Assembly (NCBI GenBank): GCA_020746875.1 | Contig: JAGTJL010000005.1 | Coordinates: 1,178,001 to 1,242,000 of the forward strand | Reading direction: 5' to 3' | DNA length: 64,000 bases | Source: Rhexocercosporidium sp. MPI-PUGE-AT-0058 | Taxonomy: Eukaryota; Ascomycota; Leotiomycetes; Helotiales | In this document: positions 38,326 through 49,238 of the stretch, one piece after another | Layout of the letters: each line of letters opens with the position of its first letter | Position numbering within the stretch: position 1 is the stretch's first letter | Notes under the pieces: model-generated | What the model was told of the DNA's origin: nothing | The model's database searches: none | Seen by the model: only the letters and a program-made list of their open reading frames with translations | Made by a program: the position numbers and the translations under genes

Positions 38326-38638
38326 ATATCGAGGCTCGAGAGACTTGAAAAGCTTCGCCGAGCAAAAATTGAGAAGGCGCGCCGTGTGAATCAGCAACTT
38401 AGGTATGACGTGGAGGAGCTCGCGGATCTCAACAAGTACCTTACGAGTGTCTACAAAAGAAGCACTGCAGAGACCCAGCTCAATTACGCCAGATTGAGTC
38501 CATTACACAACGTCTCAATGACACCGAGCAGGATTTAGAGGAGGCACTAGGAAGGGTCATCGACCTGGAGGAACTTCTAGTGATTCGTGATGCACCGCCC
38601 CAGTATGATAGAGATGTGCTTTGGGAGTGCGACTAAGT
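38326..38638 (+). pseudogene. Coiled-coil protein relic, frameshifted
   Basis: The forward frame gives a charged coiled coil (RLEKLRRAKIEKARRVNQQL, then YDVEELADLNKYLTSVYK). It shifts frame near 38460-38490 and continues as LRQIESITQRLNDTEQDLEE followed by LGRVIDLEELLVIRDAPPQY, ending DRDVLWECD and a TAA stop. The C-terminal plan (heptads, then Leu-Glu-Glu, an aromatic segment and a VL-x-E-x-D ending) resembles the end of the transposon-split gene at 40626, which ends VLEEVD. It is a possible paralogue. No start codon is assigned. Confidence 0.5.
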
Positions 38639-39234
38639 TTTCGGGACAAATGGCAGCAGTCGGCCGCTGTTTGTTAGAGTTACCAAGGAGAATATGACAA
38701 TAGGTGCTGCTGATTGTCGGCGACTGTTGCTAGTAGGGACTAGCATAGCCATAGAGCATCTAAATCATCTAAATTAGAGGAAGCCTTTTGGAAACAGGAT
38801 CGAGTATCTCTGGTCTAGGATTGAGACGGACACAGTTTCGCAACTCCTATAGATACTACTTCTTTTCTTCTACCAACGGAAGCTTTAGGTGAATAGACAA
38901 GGCATCCTGGGTGGTTTCGCACAAAAGTAGCTCCGTTTCCTCTCACGAAATTTTGACCGATCTCAATATAAATACCTACTTCTATTTAACACCAAGAAGC
39001 AAACACAATCTACAGACACACCGAAAAATTTTCATCGACCTCGAACATTGACACATTAAACATGTTGAGATTCAGAGTTAGGAACCCTATTCCAAATCAC
39101 CCTGCCTTACTCATTCGGTACACGATGTTGCCGCAGCGACATCAAGTCGTTGCCAACCAGCGCTCGTTGTTATCAACCCGAACCCACCCACAATTATCGA
39201 CTACTTTGTTGCTGTTGCAATTTTACCCAGAAAT
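38639..39234. promoter_or_regulatory. Promoter region of a coiled-coil gene
   Basis: A TATA-like AATATAAATACC lies near 38962 and a leader free of obvious stops runs to an ATG at 39062. That ATG opens a 63-codon frame without family features; the better frame begins at 39235. Confidence 0.4.
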
Positions 39235-39621
39235 ATGTTACTGTCCAGCATAATTTCTGGCGCCTTTCGTCTCCCTTCTCTGGTTTCTTCAATAAAAACG
39301 ACTCTTGCATCCCTCATATATTCTCAAGTAAATGCACCGAAAGCATATCTCTCCTGCATCGTCCCAGCGACTGCCAAGATTCTCAAGAACTTCATCACTC
39401 GCGGCCCAACTGGTGGCAGAGACCCCTCCATCAACCCCAAGGATGCAGAAATCAAGTGCCTCACGAGCACAGTCGCAGCTTTTGGCACTCGGATCGCAAA
39501 CCTTCGGCGCTTGACCAAAGAGCAAGATGAAAGGATTCAAAATCTCGAGAATCAAAATCAGTACCTGTCCAGCAAGCTCCTCAGACTCCACAAGAAGGGT
39601 CACTCACCAACTCTATCCTGA
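39235..39621 (+). CDS. Small coiled-coil protein, family unknown
   Basis: 128 residues from ATG 39235. The N-terminal 50 residues are hydrophobic (MLLSSIISGAFRLPSLVSS, LASLIYS) and could be a membrane or organelle-targeting segment. A short linker (RGPTGGRDPSINP) follows. Residues about 70-122 form heptads (LTSTVAAFGTRIANLRRL, RIQNLENQNQYLSSKLLRL). I do not recognise the family. It shares the plan of a short N-terminus followed by a coiled coil with its neighbours at 40626 and 47218. A different frame stays open beyond the stop to 39797 (SIEYLAAATLEIFVERDW), so a frameshift or a second exon is possible. Confidence 0.45.
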   Translation: MLLSSIISGAFRLPSLVSSIKTTLASLIYSQVNAPKAYLSCIVPATAKILKNFITRGPTGGRDPSINPKDAEIKCLTSTVAAFGTRIANLRRLTKEQDERIQNLENQNQYLSSKLLRLHKKGHSPTLS

Positions 39622-39797
39622 GAGGCTCATCTTGCGATACAAGACATCCGTCAATTGAATACTTGGCTGCTGCTACTCTTGAGATATTTGTTGAGCGGGA
39701 TTGGGAAGGGGGTCTTGGTCGTTGGGTTAGTCAGAATGGCAATATTTCGGAGGGCTTTGCACTGATCTACAAAATGCTAGGAGGGATGATGGAATGA

Positions 39798-40625
39798 ACG
39801 GGTCCGGGAAGAGATTCATATGCCTGGATTCCATTTTATCGAGTATTTATTAGGGATCCACCCTATTTACTTGGTAGTAAATACAATGGATGGAGGGAGT
39901 GAATCTGCGAGACATCAAGAGTATATGAAGATCAGGTCATTGCCATCTCAGAAATTATTCATATGAACTATGGGGAGCTGCCGTGGTCATCCCTCTGTCA
40001 ACTATTAGTGATAATGCGGTTCCTATTGCAGTGGCCTAGAATTTCCCTTGATTCCTTTTAATTACCGTAGTTATTCTTCTTCTGGATTTCCGTCCGGCCT
40101 AGCCAGCATGAGGTTTTGCTCCCTGTTTGAAGCTGAATCCGCTACATACGATGCCTTCTCCTTTCATTTCTCTTACGGCCTCATCTTTAGCTACAGTGAC
40201 CCAAGCAATCAAATCCTCCTACAGAATTTGCATATGTTTCGTGTCATTACGAGTATGTCAACCGAGAATAGTGGCACTTGATTGCCGAGGGTAGATGTCT
40301 TTCGGATTGCTCTTTGGGGTATAAAGGTGTAATAATGGAGGTTGGGGTTGCGATTTGGGGTGAATTTCGACTTTGGCAGCTGATAGAAACTTTTTATGCA
40401 TTTCACCTTCGCTAATCTCGCAAACAAAACAAACCCGATCCGTCGCGCTAAAGAAATCAACCAGCCTCTACGCGACTTCAAATTTTCCCAACAACTTGGG
40501 GGTAACATCTCAAAATTCATCTGAGGGTCAAGCTACTACCTCTTAGCCGCCAACCAATCAACCATCGGTAAGGGCACGAAACTATCTCGACATCCATTCA
40601 AAGACACATCATATCAATCACCGCC
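39798..40625. other. Intergenic
   Basis: About 830 bp with no supported gene; it probably holds the promoter of the split coiled-coil gene. Frames on the minus strand (40209-40520) have no family features. Confidence 0.4.
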
Positions 40626-40976
40626 ATGCGCTTCATCCCTGGGGCCTTCAGTGGCATCAAGTTCGCTGTGAACGAAGTCGGAAAACTTTGGTCGAGCATC
40701 AAAAACGACGTCAATTCCAGTGCAAGCGACGTGGAGACCATCGAATCTAATCCCGACGATCTACAAGCTACAATCAATGAACCTCAGGATCTCGAAGTTG
40801 CTGCCGACAGTCCTAGCAACGAAACTCCATCTACACAGCACGACAATTTAATGATGATCTGCAGGCAGCATCTCGTGCAGATACTGGACAACTTGAATCA
40901 CAAGGTCATGGTTGGTGATCAAATCAACAGGGCATTAGTTGAGGAGAATCACGCCATCGTTCTCAGTAACCAAGTA

Positions 40977-41022
40977 ACGTCTAGCCCCACCATTCCGACC
41001 ACCCCTAGTTTCCGGACACCTC
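40977..41022 (+). repeat. TE1 left terminal inverted repeat
   Basis: Forty-six bases identical to the reverse complement of 42765-42810. A single G/A mismatch follows, then five more matching bases. CpA dinucleotides are kept here, unlike the interior. Confidence 0.9.
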
Positions 41023-42764
41023 GCTTAATTCTACCACTTCCTATTCAAAGCTTAATAACTTTATATTTCTTTAACTTCTATATAAAAAACTATAGAATTT
41101 AAATCTCCTTTAGATTTTAATTCTATAAGTACAATTTGACGATTTCTAGCTGCGATTTAAGCCTTAAAAATAGCACGTGTCGTCACAAACTTAAAATTTA
41201 GACTAGTTTATACTTTCCTCCTTTTCTTTAATTTTAATTGCTCTAATCTCTCTTTTAACTCTTAAATCTTTATCTTTGCCTTTCCTAATTTATAGTCCTT
41301 TTCATTAATTATCTTTATAATCTTCTTAATACGTAAACGCTTCTTTAAAAGGTAGTCATGTGATTCGGAAGCTAAGTTACGGAGCTATAAATAGAAATCT
41401 TTCTTAGTTTTTAAAGTACAGAGATTAGGTAAGTTATTAAAAACCTCCAAAGGTAGCGTTACTTCCTTTTAAGAGTCTAGAAAAAGCGTGGCTGTCGATT
41501 TATTACTATTTTCTAATAATAATCGACTCATAAGAGGTTTTGTTATAAATACCGGCCATAATCCAGTAGTCCTCTAACCTGCTTTAATATTAAAGGCCAT
41601 AAGACTTTTTTAACGTGCTTTCTAATAGCAAAGAAGGAAATTGCGTTTATTAATTAAAGTAAAATCAAGTAAAGAATTCAAGTTATATAACTCTTTTCGA
41701 TACGCACGCTTAAAAGGAGAGAAAATCGTTAAATCTAAAGGTTATAAAACGTATAACGTATATAAAAGTAAGAATAAAACGTAAATATTATACTTAAGGC
41801 ACTTCTAAAGGAAATCCGTAGTCTTATAGCTCCCGTAGCCGTTTAAAATAAGGAGTCTTACTAAAGGATTACGTGGTTTCGTCTAAGGAATAAACACCTT
41901 CTCTAGCCATTTAAGAGCCGTTTTATTAGTAGTCCACCTATTTTCTGTAATAATAAAGTGTCAATTGCTAAATTTGTCTAATTAAGACAAAAACCACTGT
42001 TATTAAACCGTCTTTCTTTTATAAATTACAGCCGAAGCTATAAAAACTCCAGATGCACAGATATATTTAATGATTGACGTCTAGGCACGTGAACCTAGCT
42101 GTTTCCCTTAAACCTTACGCTTTTTAACATAGCCCACGACTAGTCTATTAAAACCGTAACCTTCTATAATGCCAGTTTCGTCTATATTTTATCGTTAGCT
42201 AGCTAAAATCACTTTAATAGCCGGGACGTTAAATTTTTAAAATTAAGGCTTAATAACTTTAAAGTAAGCATTATTGATACGTATAGAATTAACGTAAATT
42301 TACTTCTTAGTCTTAAGAACAAGATTCCAGGCTAAAAATCGCTCTATCCAGTGCTGTCCGAGTAGTTTATAATCTCCTTAAAGAGCTAAAAGCCGTTAAG
42401 CGAAACTCTTAATTTATATATACGTAATTCCACGGCCAATAGACTCTTAAGTAAGTACTCAATTAGTTAATTTGTCCTTTAATACCGTAGGTAGCCTTTA
42501 TAAATAACTAGCAGTTTCTTAATGTAATAATGCGGTCGTAACACAATCATAAAGGGTAGACTTTGGAATCCCCTACTTTAGTAATGCCTTTCGCGTAGAC
42601 TTGTCATTTGCTATCTCCTTAAGAGCACTTTAAATATTAGCTTCCGTATATTAACGCTTTATAATTAAGATAATCTAAATTCCAAATTTCAAAAGAATTA
42701 ATTAAAAATTAAAAGAGTTAATAATTATTTAAGTAAGTAGGTACGAGGGGCGGTGAGGTTAAGT

Positions 42765-42810
42765 GAGGTGTCCGGAAACTAGGGGTGGTCGGAATGGTGG
42801 GGCTAGACGT
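42765..42810 (-). repeat. TE1 right terminal inverted repeat
   Basis: Partner of 40977-41022, ending GGGGCTAGACGT directly before the TA target copy. Confidence 0.9.
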
Positions 42811-43066
42811 TACTACGTACGCTTAACGAGAGTCAACAAGCCAAGATGGATGAGCAAGCCGCTGAGTTGAGACGCATCACGTCCGAGAACCAATATCTGA
42901 GAACCTATGTGATTGCGACTATCGAGCGAACTCGAAATGTGGCCAATGAGGTCAATGAGGCACGCCGTGAGGTTGATTCTCTGAAGGAGTTCAACGAGCA
43001 GTTCCGTTTTCAGGGTCCATACTTCAACAAGCCGTATGAGGGGAATGTGTTGGAAGAAGTTGACTA

Positions 43067-43175
43067 CTCGTCGGCGAATACCTAAATTAATGAAAATTTA
43101 GGGCCGACTTGATTAACAAGTCGGGACCAGCAACTCCGACACCCCAGCAACTCCGACATCACTTTTTAGGTATAT
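43067..43175 (+). repeat. TE2 left terminal inverted repeat with subterminal repeats
   Basis: CTCGTCGGCGAA at the tip, then CAGCAACTCCGACA at 43128-43141 and again at 43145-43158. It supplies the last six codons and the TAA that now end the interrupted host gene. Confidence 0.8.
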
Positions 43176-46100
43176 ATCTTTAAATATAACTACCAATACT
43201 ACTCCGTTAAACTTAATTTTTTTCTTAAAATACGCGCGTTATTTCGCTCTAAAATTATTACTATTAGTAAATAGGGCTAGGGCTTGAATTGTTAATATTG
43301 TGTTAAAGTAAAGGTAGGAATTAGGTGTTAGTTTCGCAGGGTCTTGGCGCCAATATTACTAAGCGAGTATTGCCAAGGTGCCCACTTTCCTAAATAACGC
43401 GTAGAAACGCGTCTTTTACACTACTCTTACTGCTCCCCCTGCCTTTAAATTATATCCAGTCCATAGAATACGCCTATTATAGCAAAAGTTACGCCTAAAA
43501 TTGCTAAGGGGACATTAAAAAGAGGCAAGAAAATAGTGCCTCTTAATGCAAAAGTGGCTCGCTTACAGAAAATACCAAAATACAAGACTTAGGCGTATAA
43601 AGACCGGGAAACTAAGATTTAAGCTGCCTTAAAGGTATACCACGATCCGGATAATACAGATATCACTAATTTACGTGTTATCATAAGCGTATTTAGCTTA
43701 AAATACTTTACTTTAAATAACCGGAATAACGCCCGGGATTCCACTAAGAATTTAGTTAGAAATGGAGGCTATAATCGTCGACTTAATAAGGGTTAAGAAG
43801 CTTCTTTAATTTAATATATTAATTACGCTATTGAGAGAGGTTTTCTTATAAAATATAATATAATTATTGCCGTTATAACTAGAATATTAAAGGTATCTTC
43901 TTAAAAAGAGGAAAAACGGCTGGGAAAGCATTAAGCTATACGTTAAATTTAAAGAATAAACCAATTAAGCCGTTATTATGCACTCAAAACTACGCTTATA
44001 AATTAAAAACGTATTAATTACATGACTATAAACAATATTATAAGCTCTTTTTAACGGCTTGATTTTATACTCAAGAAATATAACGTTTATTAAAAAGATA
44101 TATTTAATGTAAATAAAGTTAACTTCAGAGTCAGTTATATTACTTCTATTATAGTAATTACGCATAAGAACATTAAAAAAGTATGTATTGCCACTTAATA
44201 TTAATAATTTAAATAGTATTAACTCCGTATTTCTAGGTGTTTACACGTGACCCAGTCGATAGAAAATTAATTACTGTCATTAAGTGTATTTCGGTAGCTA
44301 ACTATGCTATTGATTATTATATTATTATGTCTAGTAAAGTCTACCTAAAGAAGATGTTTAATAATAACTTATTGTTAGGCACTAAAATCTCAGTCAGTGA
44401 AAAGGGGTATTTAAGTGACGAGCTTGTTATTAAGTGGCTATAGTACTTTAATAGCTAAACTAAAGGCCGTAAGCAAAGCTAATGGCGTGTATTAATATTT
44501 AATGGCCATAGTAATTATATGACTTACGAGTTTATATTGCTTTATGAGTAATTAAAGGTTATACCGTTTTGCTTAATAGCTTACTTTACACACGTCATAC
44601 AACTATTAGACGTAGCTTGCTTTTAAGTAGAGAAACACTAATATGGTAAAGTAATTGAGGACCGAATATAATCTGGCTGTAACTCTTTTATTAAGATTAC
44701 TTTTTTAAAATATCTTAATTAAATTAAGAAGAAGACTTTTATTAAAAAAACTATTCGTTTCGCCTTTAAATGGACGGGTATATATCTATTAAATCCGGGC
44801 GTTATTATCAAGGCCTTTAGGCTTACTTAGGACACGTAAATAGGTGATTCCGAGGTGTAAGGACGTATGTATAACCGTACTTTATGGATTTCGGATGTTG
44901 TTATTCCTGTGCCTGCCTTTAACGAGTTAAAATTATGTTGACAAGCTCCCGATAATATCTTTTGGTAAGGTAATACGGAATTAGACGACGAATATAGTTA
45001 TACCCCTTCTTTATATAATGGCAATATCTTCGATTTCGACGTAAAAAACGACTTATTATTGCTTTTATATGATCAGCCTTTTATTGACGCTATTGAGGCT
45101 CTTATTAACCCCTTTTTAAGTGCTTAGCTAGTCGAATTAAACGATATTGAAAATTGAATGGAAATAGAGTATATAACGCCTAAGGCTTTATTTATAGCTA
45201 TAAGAGCTATCGACAAATACCTTGGAGGCATTGAAAAAAACGACCCCTATTAGTATAAAAAGACTTCGTTCCTTGATATCTTATATAAAGTCAAAGGAAT
45301 TAACGCATATATTGAGTTTTTTAATTAGTACGAAGATATTATATCTTCGCCGTTTAAAAGGCTTTTTAATAAGAAGTTTCGAAAAGGCAGTATAATTAAT
45401 ATTATTATAAGTGACTCTATATAAGTAAAACTTAAAAAAAAACTAATAAAGAGCACTTAGGGTAGTAAATCCTTAATTTTAAACGATTATGACGTTAATA
45501 AAAAGGTAAAACCACGCTTTAAAGGCCGTGTTATTTCTTTCGGGGAAGCTTTACGTGTAATTGAAAAACGGAATAATATTAAGACGGAATCGAAGCTTAT
45601 AAAGGCTAAAAAAGAGGCGGGAATCTTTATTAATTTATTATAAATTAAAAAGGAAAAGGCAATAAAAGTTATAATAAGGAAGTAAAAGAAGACTGACGCC
45701 GTCGCTATTAAGAGTTAAAAGAGAACGGAAAAAGCACTAAAAAAAGCCGCTAAACAACGTGAATTGGAGGAGAAGAAAGCGGCTAAATTAGAAAGGCTAT
45801 AACACTTAATTAATATTAAAAAGAAGCCTAAAAGTCGTCCACCGACTATTAAAGTAGAGGTAAATATTACATAGTAAGAGCCTATAGTATTAGCATCTTC
45901 CTAAAGGCTAATTCGTATTAAAAAATAGACGGAAAAGGCTATTTAAATAGCCGACAATAGTAACGATAGTGACAGTAATAATATTAGTAGCTTTATACTA
46001 TCAGATTCGTTACTTAATTCTGATTCTGACGTCGATATGGAAAGTGTTAGTGGTAGTAACATTGATTATAACGATTATTAATTAATGGGCGACGATTTGT

Positions 46101-46459
46101 ATAGGTTTTAAGCGAGAATATATTAATTTAGGTTAATAACTTACTTTTCTTATTATTAATACGAGACTAATTGACGTATAACTTTTGGAAATAATTAAGA
46201 CTATATTAATTCATATATATCCGTATTTTATTTCGTAAAAACCCATAAAAAGGTTAAGTAATTACAAGATGTTACTTATTTTCCCGTACTTTAATTAATA
46301 TTTACTATCATATTTTACTAATATTGTCACTTATTACTTAACAACGAATTATATAAATCACAAAGTTTTTAATGCATTAGATGCGTTATATTTTTCTGCG
46401 TTTAATGTGTTATTTAAAAAGTTATTTGTATCAATAATAAAAAAGTTGTGGTAGATTTA

Positions 46460-46559
46460 TTAAAAAATGTCGGAGTTACTAGGATGTCGGAGTTGCTGAG
46501 TCCAACCTGTTAAGGTAGGCCCCCAAAAATTAATTTTTTTGGTGGTTTTCGCCGACGAG
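46460..46559 (-). repeat. TE2 right terminal inverted repeat
   Basis: Mirror of the left end: TGTCGGAGTTGCTG at 46485-46498 and an altered copy at 46468-46479, with the tip at 46548-46559. It has more C-to-T/G-to-A type differences than the left end. Confidence 0.8.
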
Positions 46560-46561
46560 TA

Positions 46562-47217
46562 AGGTTATGGATTTGAGCATAACTTCTGCGATACTCCTTT
46601 AGAGAATCACTAGGAGATATAAGTCGATACTAGAGACATTGCAATCCTGCGAGGAGCTGCATGATACTGCGAAGGATTTTAGCTTTCCTTCGGGAGAATT
46701 GAGACCAGATGTGGTTTGATCGCCATTATAGCTTTGTATTACGCATAGCTACAATATGCAAACTCGCAGCAATCAGCTTCGGTACAACGCTTTCTTACAA
46801 CTAACTCCAGACGTCTTTGCTTCTATCCTGTGTCTCAGTTCTCCTCCCCAGTGACTAAAAATGAAACCTTCACCGGTATGTGTGATTTTGTATTAAACTT
46901 TACCTCCCGGCTTCAATAAGTCACGTCCCTCTCTTTTGCTAATAAGATAGATGATAGGTGGACAGGCTAGCACTGGGCAGTACTTGATAATAGGAAATAT
47001 ATCAACGTCTACTGACTCAAATTCTGGCTCTCTTTGATCTTGTTATATGCTGTGATTTGCCTAGGTCGTCTAACTCCAATCATTCACCCAATTCCCGACT
47101 TTCACTAAAATCCTGTAAATACCTCGCTTTGAACTTGCTTCTGCCCTATGAGTTTCTCAAACACCCAAAACACTAAGGGTAGATCGATATCAATTCAAAC
47201 ATAACACAATCAAATCG
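46562..47217. other. 3' flank of split gene and promoter of next coiled-coil gene
   Basis: Starts with the ancestral stop codon's last base and presumed 3' UTR of the split gene. An ATG at 46861 with a GTATGT donor shortly after could be a small first exon for the next gene, but I find no in-frame join. Confidence 0.4.
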
Positions 47218-47634
47218 ATGGATTTACCTAAAAAGGGTTCGTTCGCACAAGCTCGCAAAAACTCCAATCCGGAGCCGAATCCCATGGACGACCCTAGCAA
47301 ATGGTCACGCCTCCAAAAGGGCCTCTTCGAAAAGGAATTCTCGTTCTGTTCTTCTACCAGCTCCAAGTCCCAAAGCGACATCGGAGAAGACCTTGCCCCA
47401 GATGAGGTCCCTCAAGCCACATCATCCAACTATGCCAGGGCCCAAGCAAAGATCAAGGAGTTGTATCAGCGCGCCGAAACAGCAGAGATGAATCTCAAAG
47501 AAGAAATTAAGCTACGCATCCACCTCGTCAAGTATGGCAAACGCCAAGAAGCTCGCATAAAGGAGCTTGAGCTGGAAGTGAAGGCGCTGAAGAAGATATT
47601 GGAATCTCGCAGCCATTCATCGGATTATACTTAG
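47218..47634 (+). CDS. Small coiled-coil protein, family unknown
   Basis: 138 residues from ATG 47218. The N-terminal half is polar (DLPKKGSFAQARKNSNPEPN, then PSKWSRLQKGLFEKEFSFCS and a Ser-rich run). Residues about 80-130 form a strongly charged coiled coil (YARAQAKIKELYQRAETAEM, RIKELELEVKALKKILESR). There is no signal peptide or membrane segment. I do not recognise the family. It follows the same plan as the genes at 39235 and 40626, and the frame is intact, so it may be the surviving functional member. TATA-like elements upstream are not clear. Confidence 0.55.
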   Translation: MDLPKKGSFAQARKNSNPEPNPMDDPSKWSRLQKGLFEKEFSFCSSTSSKSQSDIGEDLAPDEVPQATSSNYARAQAKIKELYQRAETAEMNLKEEIKLRIHLVKYGKRQEARIKELELEVKALKKILESRSHSSDYT

Positions 47635-48148
47635 GAGAAGGCCCATTCTAAGAAGAGGAGAACGGGAATCTCAAAGCTAGACTCGAGCACTAGGTCAAGA
47701 GAAAAGCTGCCTTGAAATCCACGATTGGGGGTTCACAAGCCGAGGGTTTTTCGCTCAAGATGTTTTGTTAGTCACGTTCGCTAGGTGGGGGCGGTGCGGG
47801 GGAAAGATATCGCTGCGATGGAGATACGAATTTTTGGTCTTCAGTCAAGCCCCTGCGTTGACAGGTCATGTCAAAATCATTACTGAAGTTGTTGGTCTAA
47901 GAGCTTCAGTGATACTGTACCATGCATAGCCATCTCAAGGTGTTGGGCTTCAAGTCATTACAAATGGTGGCAAGTTACGGGACTCAATATCTTGGGGTGA
48001 GTCTTGGCAGTCTGGCAGAAGATAATTCCTTGTGGATGACATAACTCACGACCGTTAACTACTATAATATAGATACCTAGCTGTGTGTCATATAATCACT
48101 TACTCATTGCTATCAACAGTGCTAGGACTCTGCCGCTTGGTGAATAGA
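47635..48148. other. Intergenic
   Basis: About 510 bp; nothing recognised. Confidence 0.4.
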
Positions 48149-48987
48149 AACGAACTCACTTATTAATCCGCCCCGTAACAAATTTCGACTCTTTTTCTAC
48201 AGCTCAATCTTCCCTTTTCTACTTTCTACAACCAAAATTCCCAACAGGTCGGCTTACAAAGATCGACTGCCTACTCACACCAAAGCCTGCTTCCAAAAGA
48301 CAGCAGTCATCAGCAACATCCGCTCCCCAAGCAAAGCCCACTGCTGAACCAAGCCTCTGCCGTCCACCTGGACTGATCGAGAGAAATACCTTCTGTGGAA
48401 ACTTCCTTTTTACGAACCCAATTCCGTCGAGAAGTATGCCTTCCACTCATGGTAACGAGAACAACTGGTCTCTAACTCCTACCAGCATCTACGGAATCTG
48501 TCCTAACTCCGAGCTATCCCGAATTGGCTTCACGACTTGGTTCGCACAGCTACAAAAGACACTCGAGTCCTCCCAATCCGGCCTCTCCTTCAGCGGAGCT
48601 CTCGGCAACTGCACGATTCTTGATACCGCACCAGAGACATGCGCTTCGAAATACGGCTTTCCCATCAAAGGACCAAAGCAGGTCAATCCTTTCGAACTGC
48701 CTGCTGGATTCCCGGGATCACAAGCTCTCTCCGATCTCCCAGGTAGTCTTACGGTTCCACCTTGGGGAACTGGTCCGACCAGTCTTACTCTGTTCCCTGC
48801 TTACTCAACGGCTATCACTCCGGCTGCGTTCAATGCCAAGAACGCTGGCGGGAGTTCCGTGGCAACTGGGACTGGCGCCGCCGCAACTGGCGCCAGAACT
48901 GGAAGTGCGACTGAGATTGGTGCTGGAAGTCCAACTGCTACCATCAAGGGTTCCGGAGCTGCAATTTCTACAGGAAACACTGGCTGA
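48149..48987 (+). CDS. Ser/Thr/Gly-rich hypothetical protein, start unresolved
   Basis: A frame is open from 48149 to the TGA at 48985-48987, but the first ATG in it is at 48436 (MPSTHGNENNWSLTPTSIYG). The sequence before that ATG also reads like protein (SLCRPPGLIERNTFCGNFLF), so an upstream exon spliced at a CAG such as 48202 is likely. The conserved-looking core contains CPNSELSRIGFTTWFAQLQ and FELPAGFPGSQALSDLPGSL, with several cysteines. The C-terminus is rich in Thr, Gly and Ala, as in cell-wall or extracellular fungal proteins. The frame stays open about 90 bases past the TGA, so the stop could be a recent CGA-to-TGA change. The family is not recognised. Confidence 0.45.
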
Positions 48988-49238
48988 GTTCCTGGTCAGC
49001 GCTCTAGTATTGTTTTGATCAAGCCGGCTCAGAGGGGTTCTCGGCCTCGGGACAATTCACACAACGAATATACTACATAGCTTGAAATTCATTGCTTTGT
49101 TCTTTGCTATCTAAACATTTATTCCCCCACTGCTCTATTTCAGCCCTTGCACTGTCATCTACCAAATGCAATCTTACAGCCTTTAACCTTAGAATCGCAT
49201 GCTGACCTTGTGCCACATCTAGTCATCCCTTGGTAACA

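Larger units (their letters stand above)
40975..42812 (-). mobile_element. TE1: Fot1/pogo-type DNA transposon relic, 1834 bp, TA target site
   Basis: The element is 40977-42810, flanked by TA at 40975-40976 and 42811-42812. Terminal inverted repeats (40977-41022 and 42765-42810) are identical over 46 bases, starting ACGTCTAGCCCC. The interior is AT-rich with no open frame. The minus strand still reads like a pogo-superfamily DDE transposase: NIDETG (first catalytic Asp) at 42171-42188, then a GSRA-TSI stretch, and W-T-x-N-x-x-A-L-K-W-L-E-K-V-F near 41897-41960. Stops lie where Gln or Trp is expected, as RIP makes. It is inactive as a transposase source, yet its ends look unmutated and mobilisable in trans. 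Confidence 0.88.
40626..43085 (+). pseudogene. Coiled-coil protein gene split by two DNA transposons
   Basis: The left part (40626-40976, 117 codons) starts MRFIPGAFSGIKFAVNEVGK, has an acidic middle, and ends in heptads (HLVQILDNLNHKVMVGDQ). TE1 then intervenes. The frame resumes at 42813 (LRTLNESQQAKMDEQAAELR) and continues as coiled coil to NVLEEVD. TE2 begins within the next codon, so the present frame runs on for seven codons of transposon end to a TAA at 43083. Joining 40976 to 42813 and 43066 to 46562 gives one uninterrupted frame of 201 codons with its own TAA stop. Any transcript today should be truncated inside TE1. The family is unknown; function is not inferred. Confidence 0.85.
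43065..46561 (+). mobile_element. TE2: pogo-like DDE transposon relic, 3493 bp, TA target site
   Basis: The element is 43067-46559, flanked by TA at 43065-43066 and 46560-46561. Ends are CTCGTCGGCGAA and its reverse complement. Exactly 61 bases further in, both ends carry CAGCAACTCCGACA, followed by a second, slightly altered copy, so the inverted repeats are long (about 110 bases), imperfect and contain subterminal repeats. The forward strand carries a degraded DDE_1-type transposase: ISVSEKGYLSDELVIKWL near 44390-44443, LIFNGHSNYMTYEF near 44492-44533 (the catalytic Asp reads Asn), then HVIQLLDVACF. Many TAA/TAG stops and the high AT content fit RIP. The 3' half (45120-46110) is Lys/Glu-rich relic coding sequence. 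It is not functional. Confidence 0.85.

Noticed and set aside
43128..46498. A separate element nested inside TE2, ending at CAGCAACTCCGACA
   Set aside because: No target duplication flanks that motif, and it is the same 61 bases from both outer tips, so it belongs to the outer inverted repeats.
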